Below are positions 10,001 to 18,553 of a stretch of 64,000 nucleotides of DNA, piece by piece. Below the pieces are notes generated by a model. The model did no database searches. It was given only the letters and a program-made list of their open reading frames with translations, and was not told where the DNA came from. The position numbers and the translations under genes were made by a program. Where the stretch lies: assembly GCA_015075635.1 (NCBI GenBank), contig JABTUA010000001.1, positions 2,666,001-2,730,000 of the forward strand. Reading direction: 5' to 3'. Positions within the stretch are counted from its first letter, which is position 1; the number at the start of each line of letters is the position of its first letter. Source of the DNA: Polyangiaceae bacterium. GTDB taxonomy: Bacteria > Myxococcota_A > Polyangia > Polyangiales > Polyangiaceae.

Positions 10001-11485
10001 TCAGAACAGGCGCTTGCGCTTGCTGGACGACAGGATCCCGAGCATCTCGCGGTACTTCGCCACGGTGCGGCGGGCGATCTTGATGCCCTCCGCCTTCTCG
10101 AGCAGCTCGACGATGGCCTGGTCGGAGAGCGGGTTCTCCTTGTCCTCATCGTCGATGATCTTCTTGATGGCCTGTTTCACGCTCTCGCTCGCGATGTCGT
10201 CTTCACCGACGCGCCGGATGCTGGAATTGAAGAAATACTTGAGCTCGAACAAGCCCTGCGGCGTGTGCATGTACTTGTTGGTCGTCACCCGCGAGATGGT
10301 CGACTCGTGCATGCCCACGGCCTCGGCGACATCCCGCAGGATCATCGGCTTCAGGTGGGCCACGCCGCGCTCGAAGAAGTCCCGCTGCTTGTCCACGATG
10401 CACTCGGCCACCTTGATGATGGTCTTGCGCCGCTGCTCGATGGCGCGGATCAGCCACTGCGCGTTGCGGAGCTTCTCGCCGATGAACTCCTTGGCGGTGG
10501 GGTCCTGCATCAGCTTCTTGGTCAGCGCCTCGTTGATGAACAGGCGCTGGACGCCCTTGTCGTTGTCCATCACCCGGAGCTCGTCACCGTCCTTTACCAC
10601 GTAGACGTCCGGCGTGATGCCGATGGCGCGATCGTCCGTGTCGGTGAAGTTGCGGGCAGGACGGCTCTCGAGCTTCTGGATCTCCTTGGCCGCCTCGTAG
10701 ACCTCCTCGACGGGGATCTTCATCTCCCGGGCGATGGCCTGGTAGTTGTGCTTCTCCAGATGGTGCAGGTGGCTGTTGATGATCTCGGTCTCGATCTCGT
10801 CGAAGCCGATGGCCTTGGCCTGCACCAGGAGGCACTCGCGCAGGTCGCGTGACGCGACGCCGATCGGGTCGAAGTTCTGGATCAGCTCCAGCACGTCCGG
10901 TGCGTCCTCAGGGTGGAGGCCGGCCTCTTCGGCCAGGTCCTCGATGGTCAGATCCGGGGTGCGCGTGCCGTCCGGGCGCTCTACTCCCTTCAGATCCAGG
11001 TAGCCTTTCTCGTCCAGATTGCCGATCACGAGCTCGGCGAAGCGGCGCTCCCCTTCGGTGAAGTCGCTGGTGGTGAGCTGCCAGAGCAGGTGATCCTGCA
11101 AGCTGCGGGGCTTGGTCAGGTTCTGCTCGATGGGAGGGAGCTCGTCGAAGCCGCCGCGATTGCCCGGTACGGGCTGCTGTAGCGTGCGGTTCTCCAGGAA
11201 TTTCTCCCAGTCCACCTCCCGGGCGGCCTTCTCGTTCTCGCGGGAGTCAGGCCGCTCGTTCACCGCGCGCTCGAACTGCGCTTCGTTCGCCTCGGTCCGG
11301 GCCCGAGCCTCGCTCGGTCCGCGCCCGTCGGCCTCCTCGTCCGAGAGCACCGGGTTGTTGTCGAGCTCCTTGCGCACCTCGTCGATGAGCTCGAGCCGGC
11401 TGAGCTGCAGGAGCTTGATGGCCTGCTGCAGCTGCGGCGTCATGACGAGCTGCTGGGACAAGCGGAGCTGCTGCTTGATTTCCAT
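10001..11485 (-). CDS. rpoN: RNA polymerase sigma-54 factor
   Basis: 494 residues. Region I begins at the start (MEIKQQLRLSQQLVMTPQLQ) and contacts activators. An acidic region II, the core-binding domain, the helix-turn-helix (AEAVGMHESTISRVTTNKY) and the C-terminal RpoN box ARRTVAKYREML that reads the -24 element are all present. Length is normal. The codon before Met-Glu-Ile belongs to a non-conserved leader, so ATG 11485 is preferred. The window contains a convincing -24/-12 promoter at 22447, a possible target. Confidence 0.96.
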   Translation of the reverse strand: MEIKQQLRLSQQLVMTPQLQQAIKLLQLSRLELIDEVRKELDNNPVLSDEEADGRGPSEARARTEANEAQFERAVNERPDSRENEKAAREVDWEKFLENRTLQQPVPGNRGGFDELPPIEQNLTKPRSLQDHLLWQLTTSDFTEGERRFAELVIGNLDEKGYLDLKGVERPDGTRTPDLTIEDLAEEAGLHPEDAPDVLELIQNFDPIGVASRDLRECLLVQAKAIGFDEIETEIINSHLHHLEKHNYQAIAREMKIPVEEVYEAAKEIQKLESRPARNFTDTDDRAIGITPDVYVVKDGDELRVMDNDKGVQRLFINEALTKKLMQDPTAKEFIGEKLRNAQWLIRAIEQRRKTIIKVAECIVDKQRDFFERGVAHLKPMILRDVAEAVGMHESTISRVTTNKYMHTPQGLFELKYFFNSSIRRVGEDDIASESVKQAIKKIIDDEDKENPLSDQAIVELLEKAEGIKIARRTVAKYREMLGILSSSKRKRLF

Positions 11486-11580
11486 GGCTTTTCGAGAAGG
11501 GGGCCCCGGCACGGGAAGCCCAGTGCTGCCGAGTCTAGCAGGTCGCAGCAAAAAGCGGGCCTACCAAAAAAACGCCGACC

Positions 11581-12291
11581 TCAGCCCAGATAGCGCCGCC
11601 GGACCGCAGGGTGTTCCAGGAATTCGGCGGGCGTGGTCGCCACCTCGACGCGCCCGTCGAGCAGCAGCAGCACGCGCTCGCAGAACTCGAGCGCCTCACC
11701 GACCCGGTGGTCTGCCACCAGCACCGCCATGCCGTCTCGGGCGCGTGCGCGGAGGATACGGCCGATGCGCTGCGCGCCGCTGGGATCGACCCCCGAGAGC
11801 GGCTCGTCGCACAGGAGCACCCGCGGCTCCGCCGTCAGCGCGCGCCCGATCTCCAGCCGCCTGCGCTCCCCCCCCGACAGGTCTCGAGCCGCGACGCCGA
11901 GGCGGGCGCTCAGATCCACCTCGGCGGCTCGCTGCTCCGGCGCCGTGGCCGGCGCCCCGGCGGCGCGGGCGAAGGTCCGGAAGTTCCCCGCGACGTCCAG
12001 GTCGAAGAGCACGCTCGGCGTCTGCGGGACGTAGCCGAGCCCGAGCCGAGCTCGCTTCCACAGCGGCGCGCGGCTGACGTCGTGCTCTCCCAGCTGCACC
12101 CGCCCGGCGCGCAACGGGACTTCGCCGGCCAAGGCACGAAATAGCGTGCTCTTGCCTGCTCCGCTCGGCCCCAGCACGCCGACGATCTCGCCGGCGGCCA
12201 CCTCGAGCGACACCCCACGGAGGATCTCGACGCCGCCCAGCACCACCGATAGCTCATCGGCAGAGAGCGCGGGCGGGTCGTTCGCGGTCAT
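11581..12291 (-). CDS. lptB: LPS export ABC transporter ATP-binding protein
   Basis: 236 residues. It hydrolyses ATP to power LptF/G extraction of lipopolysaccharide from the inner membrane. Walker A is GPSGAGKST (41-49), the signature LSGGERRR, Walker B VLLCDEP and the switch histidine ADHR, where most members have TDH. The sequence between Walker A and the signature (GYVPQTPSVLFDLDVAGN) is LptB-like. It sits between an lptA-like gene and rpoN, the standard lptA-lptB-rpoN order, 13 bases downstream of lptA. Confidence 0.88.
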   Translation of the reverse strand: MTANDPPALSADELSVVLGGVEILRGVSLEVAAGEIVGVLGPSGAGKSTLFRALAGEVPLRAGRVQLGEHDVSRAPLWKRARLGLGYVPQTPSVLFDLDVAGNFRTFARAAGAPATAPEQRAAEVDLSARLGVAARDLSGGERRRLEIGRALTAEPRVLLCDEPLSGVDPSGAQRIGRILRARARDGMAVLVADHRVGEALEFCERVLLLLDGRVEVATTPAEFLEHPAVRRRYLG

Positions 12292-12304
12292 CCCCCCGAG
12301 GATA

Positions 12305-12808
12305 TCAGCGCGCGGGCGGCTCGACCGGGATCGAGCCCTTGACCTCGGAGAGCGTGAGCTTCTTCGTGGAAAGGTCGATGGTGGCCTTGCCTGCCTCGAC
12401 CCAACCCTTGCCCCGCGCGAGCCTCACGCCGCCGGTCAGGGTGACCTCGCGCTTGGCGAGGTCCACGACCACCGAGCTGGCGACCGCGTCGATGCCCTTC
12501 ACGCGAGCGCGAACCCCGCCGGAGCCCTTGACCCAGCGCACGCGCGGCGCCTGATCGTATCGGATCTCGACCTTCGGACAGGTGACGCTGAGCTCGCCGA
12601 GCTTGGCCTCGACGTTGCCGTCGAGGAGCGCCGTCCCTTTGTCGATGTCGATGTCGAGCTTGTCGGCTTTGATGTCGAGCTTCTCGCCCTCGACCACCGC
12701 GAGCGGCCCGGCGCTTGCGGGCGTGACCAGCCCCATGCCCATCGCGAGCGCCGCGACACAGAGCAGGCCGCCGAGCACCGGCCTGAGGACGCGCAAACGA
12801 GGATTCAC
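12305..12808 (-). CDS. lptA: LptA/OstA-like periplasmic protein
   Basis: 167 residues from GTG 12808. A signal peptide (VLGGLLCVAALAMGMGLVTPASAG) precedes a repetitive beta-rich OstA-type domain (DIKADKLDIDIDKGTALLDGNVEAKLGELSV, then VRWVKGSGGVRARVKGIDAVASS). LptA forms the periplasmic bridge that carries lipopolysaccharide to the outer membrane. The start is uncertain: GTG 12826 is also in frame, and earlier codons run into the upstream gene. Context with lptB supports the call more than sequence alone does. Confidence 0.72.
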   Translation of the reverse strand: MNPRLRVLRPVLGGLLCVAALAMGMGLVTPASAGPLAVVEGEKLDIKADKLDIDIDKGTALLDGNVEAKLGELSVTCPKVEIRYDQAPRVRWVKGSGGVRARVKGIDAVASSVVVDLAKREVTLTGGVRLARGKGWVEAGKATIDLSTKKLTLSEVKGSIPVEPPAR

Positions 12809-12852
12809 TTTGACTAAACCTAACACGTGAGACGGCAAAAGCTCGTGGGCAT

Positions 12853-15399
12853 TCAAAGAAAGCTCGCGCCGCGGGCCCGCAGCGCTGCGCACAAACTGCG
12901 GGACCGGGCCAGCACGGGCGGCACGGCTCGGGGCTCGAGGTCGGTCCGGAGGTCGCCAAACGCAGCGACGGCCTCCTCGAAGAGGGCAATGGCGAGGTCG
13001 CGGCTGACGTCGGTCATTTCGGGCTCCCTCTGGTCGCGCTCACGGCCGCCTTCCCCCAAGGCCGCAGACAGGAGCGGCACCGCCGACATCGCCGACAGCG
13101 CCTGGACGCGCGGGCGCAGCGCGCGCCGCAGCACGGGCAGCTCGGCTTCGCTGAAACCGAAGCTCGAGGAGGTCGCGTCCACCAGCGCTTCCGCCAACAC
13201 GACGCGCGCGCGAGCGCGGACGAAGCGACGCGCTCCCGGGTCCTCCAGAATCGCGGCGACGCGCCGCGTGTCCGCGACGAACTCGAGGGCCGCGCGCTCG
13301 CACGCGGCCGACAGGGCGCGCAGGTGCTTCTCGCGCTCGCTCTCCAGCGCCAGGAGCACCTGCGAGACGCGGGTCGAGAGCGCGCTCTTCTCGCTCTCGG
13401 CCCGGGCGCTCTCGGCCGCGCTCCGTTCGACCCGAGCCAACAGCCGCTCCGCGAGCTCCAGGCAACGGCGCGTGAGCACGCGCTGCTTGAGCCGCTCGCT
13501 CCTGCCGACCAGCACCCGCTCGACCAGCTCCTCGACCTCGCCGAAGCGCGAGCGCCGGAGCGCGTCTCCGTCCCCGGCCTTGCCTGCCAACGCCAAGCGC
13601 GCGGACAGCGCCACGACCGGGCCCTCCGGCTCCACACCGAGCGCGGCGAGCCCGTCCCGGACGTGCCCGAGCGCGCGCTCGAGCTCGGCCGAGTCGTCGC
13701 CGAGACGATCGAGCTTGTTCAGGAGCACGACCAGCGGCAGGCCCTGCGCGCGGATTTCTTCCAGCACGACGCGCTCGCTGTCTTTCAGGGGCTGCGTCGC
13801 GTCCAGGAGCCAGAGCGCGACGTGCGCGTCACGGAACGCCGCCCGCGCCGTGACTGCGTGCGCCGAGTCCGGCGCGTTGAAGCCCGGCGTATCCGTGAGC
13901 TCGATCTTCCTGAGCAGCTCGAGCGGCGCGTAAATGCTGACTCTGCGCACGCTCTCGGGCGGGATCTCCCCGAGCGCGCGCCGGAGCTCCGCGTGCGGCA
14001 CGACGCGGTCGGCCTCGCCGTCGCTGCGCTCGATGCGCGCGAATCGATCTGGAGCCCAGACCAGGTAGTTGAGCGTCGCCGTGGTCGGCAAGACCCCCAC
14101 GGGTGCGACGTCCTCGCCGAGCAGCGCGTTGATCAGCGACGACTTGCCGGCGTTGAACTCGCCCACGATGGCCACGCGGAGCGGCCGCTCGACGTCTCGC
14201 GCCACGCCGGCGATCTCCGGCCAGATCTCGAAGTCGCCGGCGCCGCGCGCCAGCCGGCCGAGCTCGGCGGTGATCTCCGCGAAACGCGCCGGGCCGTCCT
14301 CGGGCAGCCAGCGCGCGAACGCTTCGCGCCGGAGCGCCTCGGCGTAGGCCGAGCTCCCCGCGCCGTCGAGCGCGTCCAAGCGCGCCAGGTCGTCCGCCGC
14401 CCCGAGCGCCGCGAGCAGCGCCTCGACCTCCGGCGCGACGCGGCCACCGGCTGCCCGGATCAGCTCGGCGGCGTGCTTCACCCGCTCGGCGTCCCGGACC
14501 TCGAGGGCCAGCCCCAGGTAGCGTTCCGCGAGGTCGGGCGTGCCAGCGGCCGCGGCCTCGGCCAAGGCGCCGAGGGCGACCGAGAGCGAGCCCTCGGCGA
14601 CGGCGAACGCCGCGCGCAAGAGCGGCTCGTCGGCGAGGCCCCTCTCTGCCGCCAGCCCCCGCAAGCGCGCGCGGACGTCCGCCGGCGCGCGGCGCGACAC
14701 GTAATCGGCGAGGGCCGGCACGAGCCCCGGCGCGTCGAGCAAGATCGCGCGCGTCCAGGCGTGGAGCGCCGCCGCGCTCCCGTCGAGGGACAGCGCACGC
14801 GCGCGCGTCAGCCAGCCGCGCGCGTCCAGGGTGGGCGGGGGGTCGAGAGCGGCGCCAATCTCTCGCGCGCCGCGGCCGTCGCTGGCGTCGAGACACAGCT
14901 CGAGCCGCCGCCAAGCTGCCGCCTGAGAGCGACGGCCGGCGAGGCTGAGCTGGCTGAGCCAGCGCTCGGCGCGGGCGGCGTCGCCCCGCGCGCGGTCGAG
15001 GTCGGCGAGCCAGAGCCGCGCGGCGTCAGCGGCGCTGGCCGGCTCCGAGAGCTCGGCGGCCCGGAACAGATCCTCTTCGGGTGCCTGGCCCAGCCGGTGA
15101 CGTGCCGCGGCGAGGCGGTACCAGACGTCGGCCCGGAACGGCAGCTCCCGGCCCAGGCGCTCGAGCGCCTCGACGACCTCGTGGTCGAGCAAGGTCGCCT
15201 CGGCGGCGTCCGCCCAGAGCAAGAGGCCGATCCGCGAGCGCGGCATCTCGTCCAGGATGGCGAACGCCCGCTCGCGGGCTTCCCAGGCGCGACCGGCGGC
15301 GAGCGCACGCACGGCCTCGACGCGATGCCGCTCGGCCCCACGAGCGAGGAGCTCCACGCGCGACAGCCAATCTGCCAGCTGGTCGGAGAGGCGCGCCAT
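12853..15399 (-). CDS. Dynamin-family GTPase with long N-terminal helical region
   Basis: 848 residues. Residues 1-400 are Ala/Leu/Arg-rich amphipathic helices with TPR-like spacing. The GTPase domain starts near 405: G1 GEFNAGKSS (about 411-419), a Thr-containing switch (LPTTATLNYL), G3 DTPG (about 502) and G4 NKLD (about 560). A long helical C-terminal half (LESEREKHLRAL and onward) matches the stalk of bacterial dynamin-like proteins. Such proteins remodel or protect membranes. There is no clear transmembrane segment, so membrane contact would be peripheral. The TPR reading is by eye only. It is the first gene of the minus-strand line that continues into lptA, lptB and rpoN. Confidence 0.82.
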   Translation of the reverse strand: MARLSDQLADWLSRVELLARGAERHRVEAVRALAAGRAWEARERAFAILDEMPRSRIGLLLWADAAEATLLDHEVVEALERLGRELPFRADVWYRLAAARHRLGQAPEEDLFRAAELSEPASAADAARLWLADLDRARGDAARAERWLSQLSLAGRRSQAAAWRRLELCLDASDGRGAREIGAALDPPPTLDARGWLTRARALSLDGSAAALHAWTRAILLDAPGLVPALADYVSRRAPADVRARLRGLAAERGLADEPLLRAAFAVAEGSLSVALGALAEAAAAGTPDLAERYLGLALEVRDAERVKHAAELIRAAGGRVAPEVEALLAALGAADDLARLDALDGAGSSAYAEALRREAFARWLPEDGPARFAEITAELGRLARGAGDFEIWPEIAGVARDVERPLRVAIVGEFNAGKSSLINALLGEDVAPVGVLPTTATLNYLVWAPDRFARIERSDGEADRVVPHAELRRALGEIPPESVRRVSIYAPLELLRKIELTDTPGFNAPDSAHAVTARAAFRDAHVALWLLDATQPLKDSERVVLEEIRAQGLPLVVLLNKLDRLGDDSAELERALGHVRDGLAALGVEPEGPVVALSARLALAGKAGDGDALRRSRFGEVEELVERVLVGRSERLKQRVLTRRCLELAERLLARVERSAAESARAESEKSALSTRVSQVLLALESEREKHLRALSAACERAALEFVADTRRVAAILEDPGARRFVRARARVVLAEALVDATSSSFGFSEAELPVLRRALRPRVQALSAMSAVPLLSAALGEGGRERDQREPEMTDVSRDLAIALFEEAVAAFGDLRTDLEPRAVPPVLARSRSLCAALRARGASFL

Positions 15400-15431
15400 G
15401 GCCGAGCAGTCTATCTGGTACCCTGCTCGGC

Positions 15432-17093
15432 GTGCGAAGGGTTGGCGCCAGGGGCAACACCACGGCGTCGCGCGTCAAGACGCTGGTCCTGCATGCCGAG
15501 ACGCGGCATGGGCGGGCCGCCGCCGACCACCTGCTCGGGGCGATCCGTCTGGACCGCGACTACCTGGAAGACGAGAGCCGCGCTCTGTCGCGCGAGGTCT
15601 GGCACGCGGCGCTCGAGGCCTTCGCCTCGCGCTACGGCCGGGGCGAGATCCGTCGCATCACCCCCAGCGTGGTCCACCCGGAGAACCTGGGAGTCTGGAC
15701 GCGGGTACTACGCGGGGCAGGCAGCGTCAGAGCCGCCTTCTTGCAGCTCGACCAGGCGGGAGGCGAGGAGGTGATGACCGAGCGCTGGGTCAGCGTCGAC
15801 TCGACCCCTACCTCGTGGCGGGGCGTAGTGCCGATCCACCCGGAGAGCGAGCTGGAGAAGGACGGGCTCTTGTGCCTGGCCCGCGCCGCCGAGCTCGCGG
15901 CCATCCCGCTCTTGTTTGGCCACCCGCCGGCGCGGGTCGACGTGCGCGGCGACATGCAGGCCTTGGTGATCGACGTCGATGCGAGTTGGCAGCCCGAGCC
16001 GGCGCCGCGTTGGGCGCTGGGTCTCGGCGCCGGAGCCGCGCCGGCCGGGCTCGCCAGCCTGGGCCTCGGCCTGCCGCTGGCCGCCGGTCTCGGCGCGACC
16101 GTCGCGGGCGCGCTGGTCGGCGGGCTCGCCAGCGCCGCCATCGCGAGCGAGCGCCGGCGCCGCGCCGCGGGGGCCCAGCAGCTGCACCGCATCGGGGTCC
16201 TGGAGCGAGCGTCCACGCTCCGCGACGCGCGGGAGCGGCAGGCCCAAGTGTTCCGCGAAGGCTCCATGGTGGCGGGTCAGTACCGCTTGCAGAAGCGCCT
16301 CGGGGCCGGCGGCATCGGAACCATCTGGGAAGCCACGCGGGCGTCCGACGGCGAAGTCGTGGCCCTCAAGCTGCTCAAGGCCGCGGTCGCCCACGACTCC
16401 GTGGTGTCCGATCGGCTGCGCCGCGAGGCCGCGGCGTTGGGGCTCTCCTGGCACCCGAACGTGGTCGAGATCCTCGACGAAGGCCACCTCCCGGACGGCA
16501 CCTGCTTCTTGGTCATGGAGCGGCTCGCGGGAGAGTCGCTCGAGAGCCGCCTCGCACGCACCGGAACGCTCGCTCGTCAGGAGCTCTTGCCCATCGCGCT
16601 GCAGCTCTGCGACGCGCTCGGCGCGGTGCACGCCGCCGGCGTGGTGCATCGGGACCTGAAGCCCAGCAACGTCTTCCTGGTCGACGAAGGTCAGGTGGTG
16701 AAGCTGCTCGACTTCGGCGTCGCGCGAGTGGAGTGGGCGGAGCCTCGCCTGACCTTGAGCGGCGTGCCCCTCGGCACGCCTGGCTACATGTCCCCGGAGC
16801 AGGAGAGCGGGCTCGAGATCGATGGCAGGAGCGATCTCTACGCGCTGGGCGCGCTGCTCTACCGCTGCCTCAGCGGCAAGGAACCGACGGACCGCTTGGC
16901 GCAGGCGCTCCGCGCAGAGAGCGACGACTCGGGCGTGCACCGGCTCGTGCCCGAAGATCTGGGCGCGATCATCCAGCGCGCCACCGCGCCCCTGGTCCGC
17001 GACCGCTACGCCGACGCGCGGGAGATGCGCTCCGCGCTCGCTGGCGTCGCGACCGAGGCTCAGCGACCGGGCGCCCGCCTGAACACGACGTAG
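15432..17093 (+). CDS. Serine/threonine protein kinase with N-terminal unknown domain and membrane segment
   Basis: 553 residues from GTG 15432; no better start is seen. Residues 1-180 form a globular domain (AADHLLGAIRLDRDYLEDES, PSVVHPENLGVW) not recognised with certainty. It loosely recalls the myxobacterial TIGR02265 group. Residues about 190-235 are a Gly/Ala-rich hydrophobic hairpin. The kinase occupies 279-540: GAGGIGTIWEA loop, VALKLL lysine, HRDLKPSN (406-413), DFG (427), and GTPGYMSPEQ. All catalytic residues are present. The order is the reverse of the usual bacterial receptor kinase, whose kinase domain is N-terminal. Its 3' end overlaps a convergent gene by 34 bases. Confidence 0.85.
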   Translation: MRRVGARGNTTASRVKTLVLHAETRHGRAAADHLLGAIRLDRDYLEDESRALSREVWHAALEAFASRYGRGEIRRITPSVVHPENLGVWTRVLRGAGSVRAAFLQLDQAGGEEVMTERWVSVDSTPTSWRGVVPIHPESELEKDGLLCLARAAELAAIPLLFGHPPARVDVRGDMQALVIDVDASWQPEPAPRWALGLGAGAAPAGLASLGLGLPLAAGLGATVAGALVGGLASAAIASERRRRAAGAQQLHRIGVLERASTLRDARERQAQVFREGSMVAGQYRLQKRLGAGGIGTIWEATRASDGEVVALKLLKAAVAHDSVVSDRLRREAAALGLSWHPNVVEILDEGHLPDGTCFLVMERLAGESLESRLARTGTLARQELLPIALQLCDALGAVHAAGVVHRDLKPSNVFLVDEGQVVKLLDFGVARVEWAEPRLTLSGVPLGTPGYMSPEQESGLEIDGRSDLYALGALLYRCLSGKEPTDRLAQALRAESDDSGVHRLVPEDLGAIIQRATAPLVRDRYADAREMRSALAGVATEAQRPGARLNTT

Positions 17094-18442
17094 CGGAAGT
17101 TGCTGCCGGCGAGCGGTAGCTCGGCGCCGCGCACGAAGCCCGCGAGCTCGGCGAGCTCGGCGAGCCTGGCGTCGTTCCTACGGTACCAACCGCCGCGCTC
17201 TCCGTCCCACAGCGCGAGCACCGCGTCGACGTCGCGTGCGGAGAGAAAGCTCTCATCCAGCCGCTTGGAGGTGTGACCACCGGGCAGCACCGCCACGCTG
17301 GGATCCGTCACACCGGCCACGTCCACCACGAAGGCGCCCGTGGCCACCCCGACCCAGCCCACGTCCAGCGTCGCGATGCGCGCTGCCCCGGCGAGCGCGC
17401 GACGGCCGCTCTCCTCCAGCGCGCGCCGCTGCGCGTAGATCCGCCGCGAAGCGGGCGCGAGGCCAAAGCCCAGATGGAGGCAGAGCCCGAGGCCGAGCGC
17501 GAAGCGGAGCGCCGTCGCCCAGAGCGCGGCGCGCTCCGCCAAGGCGGCTCCCACCCAGACACACGACGGTAAGACGGGCACGACCAAGCGGAACGACGGC
17601 ATCCAGTCGCCGCCGGCCAGCGCCACGGCTGGGAAGTGCAGCAGCGCGGCCAACCCGAGCGCGAGCTCGTGCGGCCCGAGCAGCCGAGCCGCACGTGGCG
17701 CGAGCAGCAACACGGGTAGGCCCGTGAGCAAGAAGGCGCCGAGCGCGTAGCGCAACCCGTCGTCGAGCCCCGCCGGTTTCGCCAGCGCAGCGAGCGGCAT
17801 GGCGGAGCCGAAGGCCCAGAGCCGGATCGACGCGACCAGCACGGCCGGCGCCGCCGCGAGGGCGAGCCCCACGAGCGCCGGCCCGGGTCGGCGCTCGCGG
17901 GCGAGCGCCGTGCCGATGCCCAGCGCCATGGCCCACGGCAAGAGCTCGGGTCGCCAGGCCGCGGCGAGCCCGGCGAAGAGCGGGCCGACGGGCTTCGGCG
18001 AGAGCGCCAGCGTGCAGAGCGTGACCACCAGCCCGGTCTCCAAACCCGCGGTGGCCCAAGCGCCGAGGGGCACCGACGCGGCCACGAGCACGAGCGGCGC
18101 GAAGCGCACCGATCGCGTGCCACGCAGAGCGAGCTCGCGCCCGAGCCAGGCCGCCGCCCCGACCCAGCCGAGCCCGCCGAGCAGGCGGGCGGCGTCGAGC
18201 GCGGCGTGGGGTCCGCGCACCGCGAACGGCGACAGCAGGTGCGCGAAACCGAGGGGCGTCACCGCGTCCACGACCGCGCCGCCCGGATTGAAGCGATTGC
18301 CGATTCCCGTGGCCAGGTGGTGGGCCACGCGCGCGGTGATCCACGCGTCGTCGACGGTGAAGCCCCAGAGCGCGATGACGGAGACGCTGGCGGACAGGGC
18401 GCCCAGCCATGCGCCGCGCGCGCTGCCCGATCCCTTCGACAT
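17060..18442 (-). CDS. GT-C-type polytopic membrane protein, putative glycosyltransferase
   Basis: 460 residues from ATG 18442. About ten hydrophobic segments follow a short basic N-terminus. The first loop, TVDDAWITARVAHHL then GNRFNPGG and VDAVTPLGF, matches the DDAxITxRxAxxL...G..FNxGxxVxGxT loop of GT-C polyprenol-phosphate sugar transferases, where the Asp pair acts in catalysis. The C-terminal soluble part (ATLDVGWVG, VVDVAGVTDP) is also typical of that group. Donor and acceptor cannot be told. It converges on the kinase gene with overlapping ends. Confidence 0.72.
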   Translation of the reverse strand: MSKGSGSARGAWLGALSASVSVIALWGFTVDDAWITARVAHHLATGIGNRFNPGGAVVDAVTPLGFAHLLSPFAVRGPHAALDAARLLGGLGWVGAAAWLGRELALRGTRSVRFAPLVLVAASVPLGAWATAGLETGLVVTLCTLALSPKPVGPLFAGLAAAWRPELLPWAMALGIGTALARERRPGPALVGLALAAAPAVLVASIRLWAFGSAMPLAALAKPAGLDDGLRYALGAFLLTGLPVLLLAPRAARLLGPHELALGLAALLHFPAVALAGGDWMPSFRLVVPVLPSCVWVGAALAERAALWATALRFALGLGLCLHLGFGLAPASRRIYAQRRALEESGRRALAGAARIATLDVGWVGVATGAFVVDVAGVTDPSVAVLPGGHTSKRLDESFLSARDVDAVLALWDGERGGWYRRNDARLAELAELAGFVRGAELPLAGSNFRYVVFRRAPGR

Positions 18443-18553
18443 GAGCCCCGTGCGCCGCCCTAGCCCCGTCCTCTCTGGCTGTCCAAACTTCAGCAAAGCA
18501 AACGCAAAACTTCGGGTCGAGGGGGGACAGTCCTCTACGATTTCGCACACCGG

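Noticed and set aside
13324..15774. Long plus-strand frame opposite the dynamin-like gene
   Set aside because: No domain or ribosome-binding site. The minus strand carries intact GTPase motifs in a frame with normal codon bias.
18443..18553. Sigma-54 promoter between the GT-C and propeller genes (TGGCTGTCC near 18477)
   Set aside because: The GG and GC pair do not have the required ten-base spacing.
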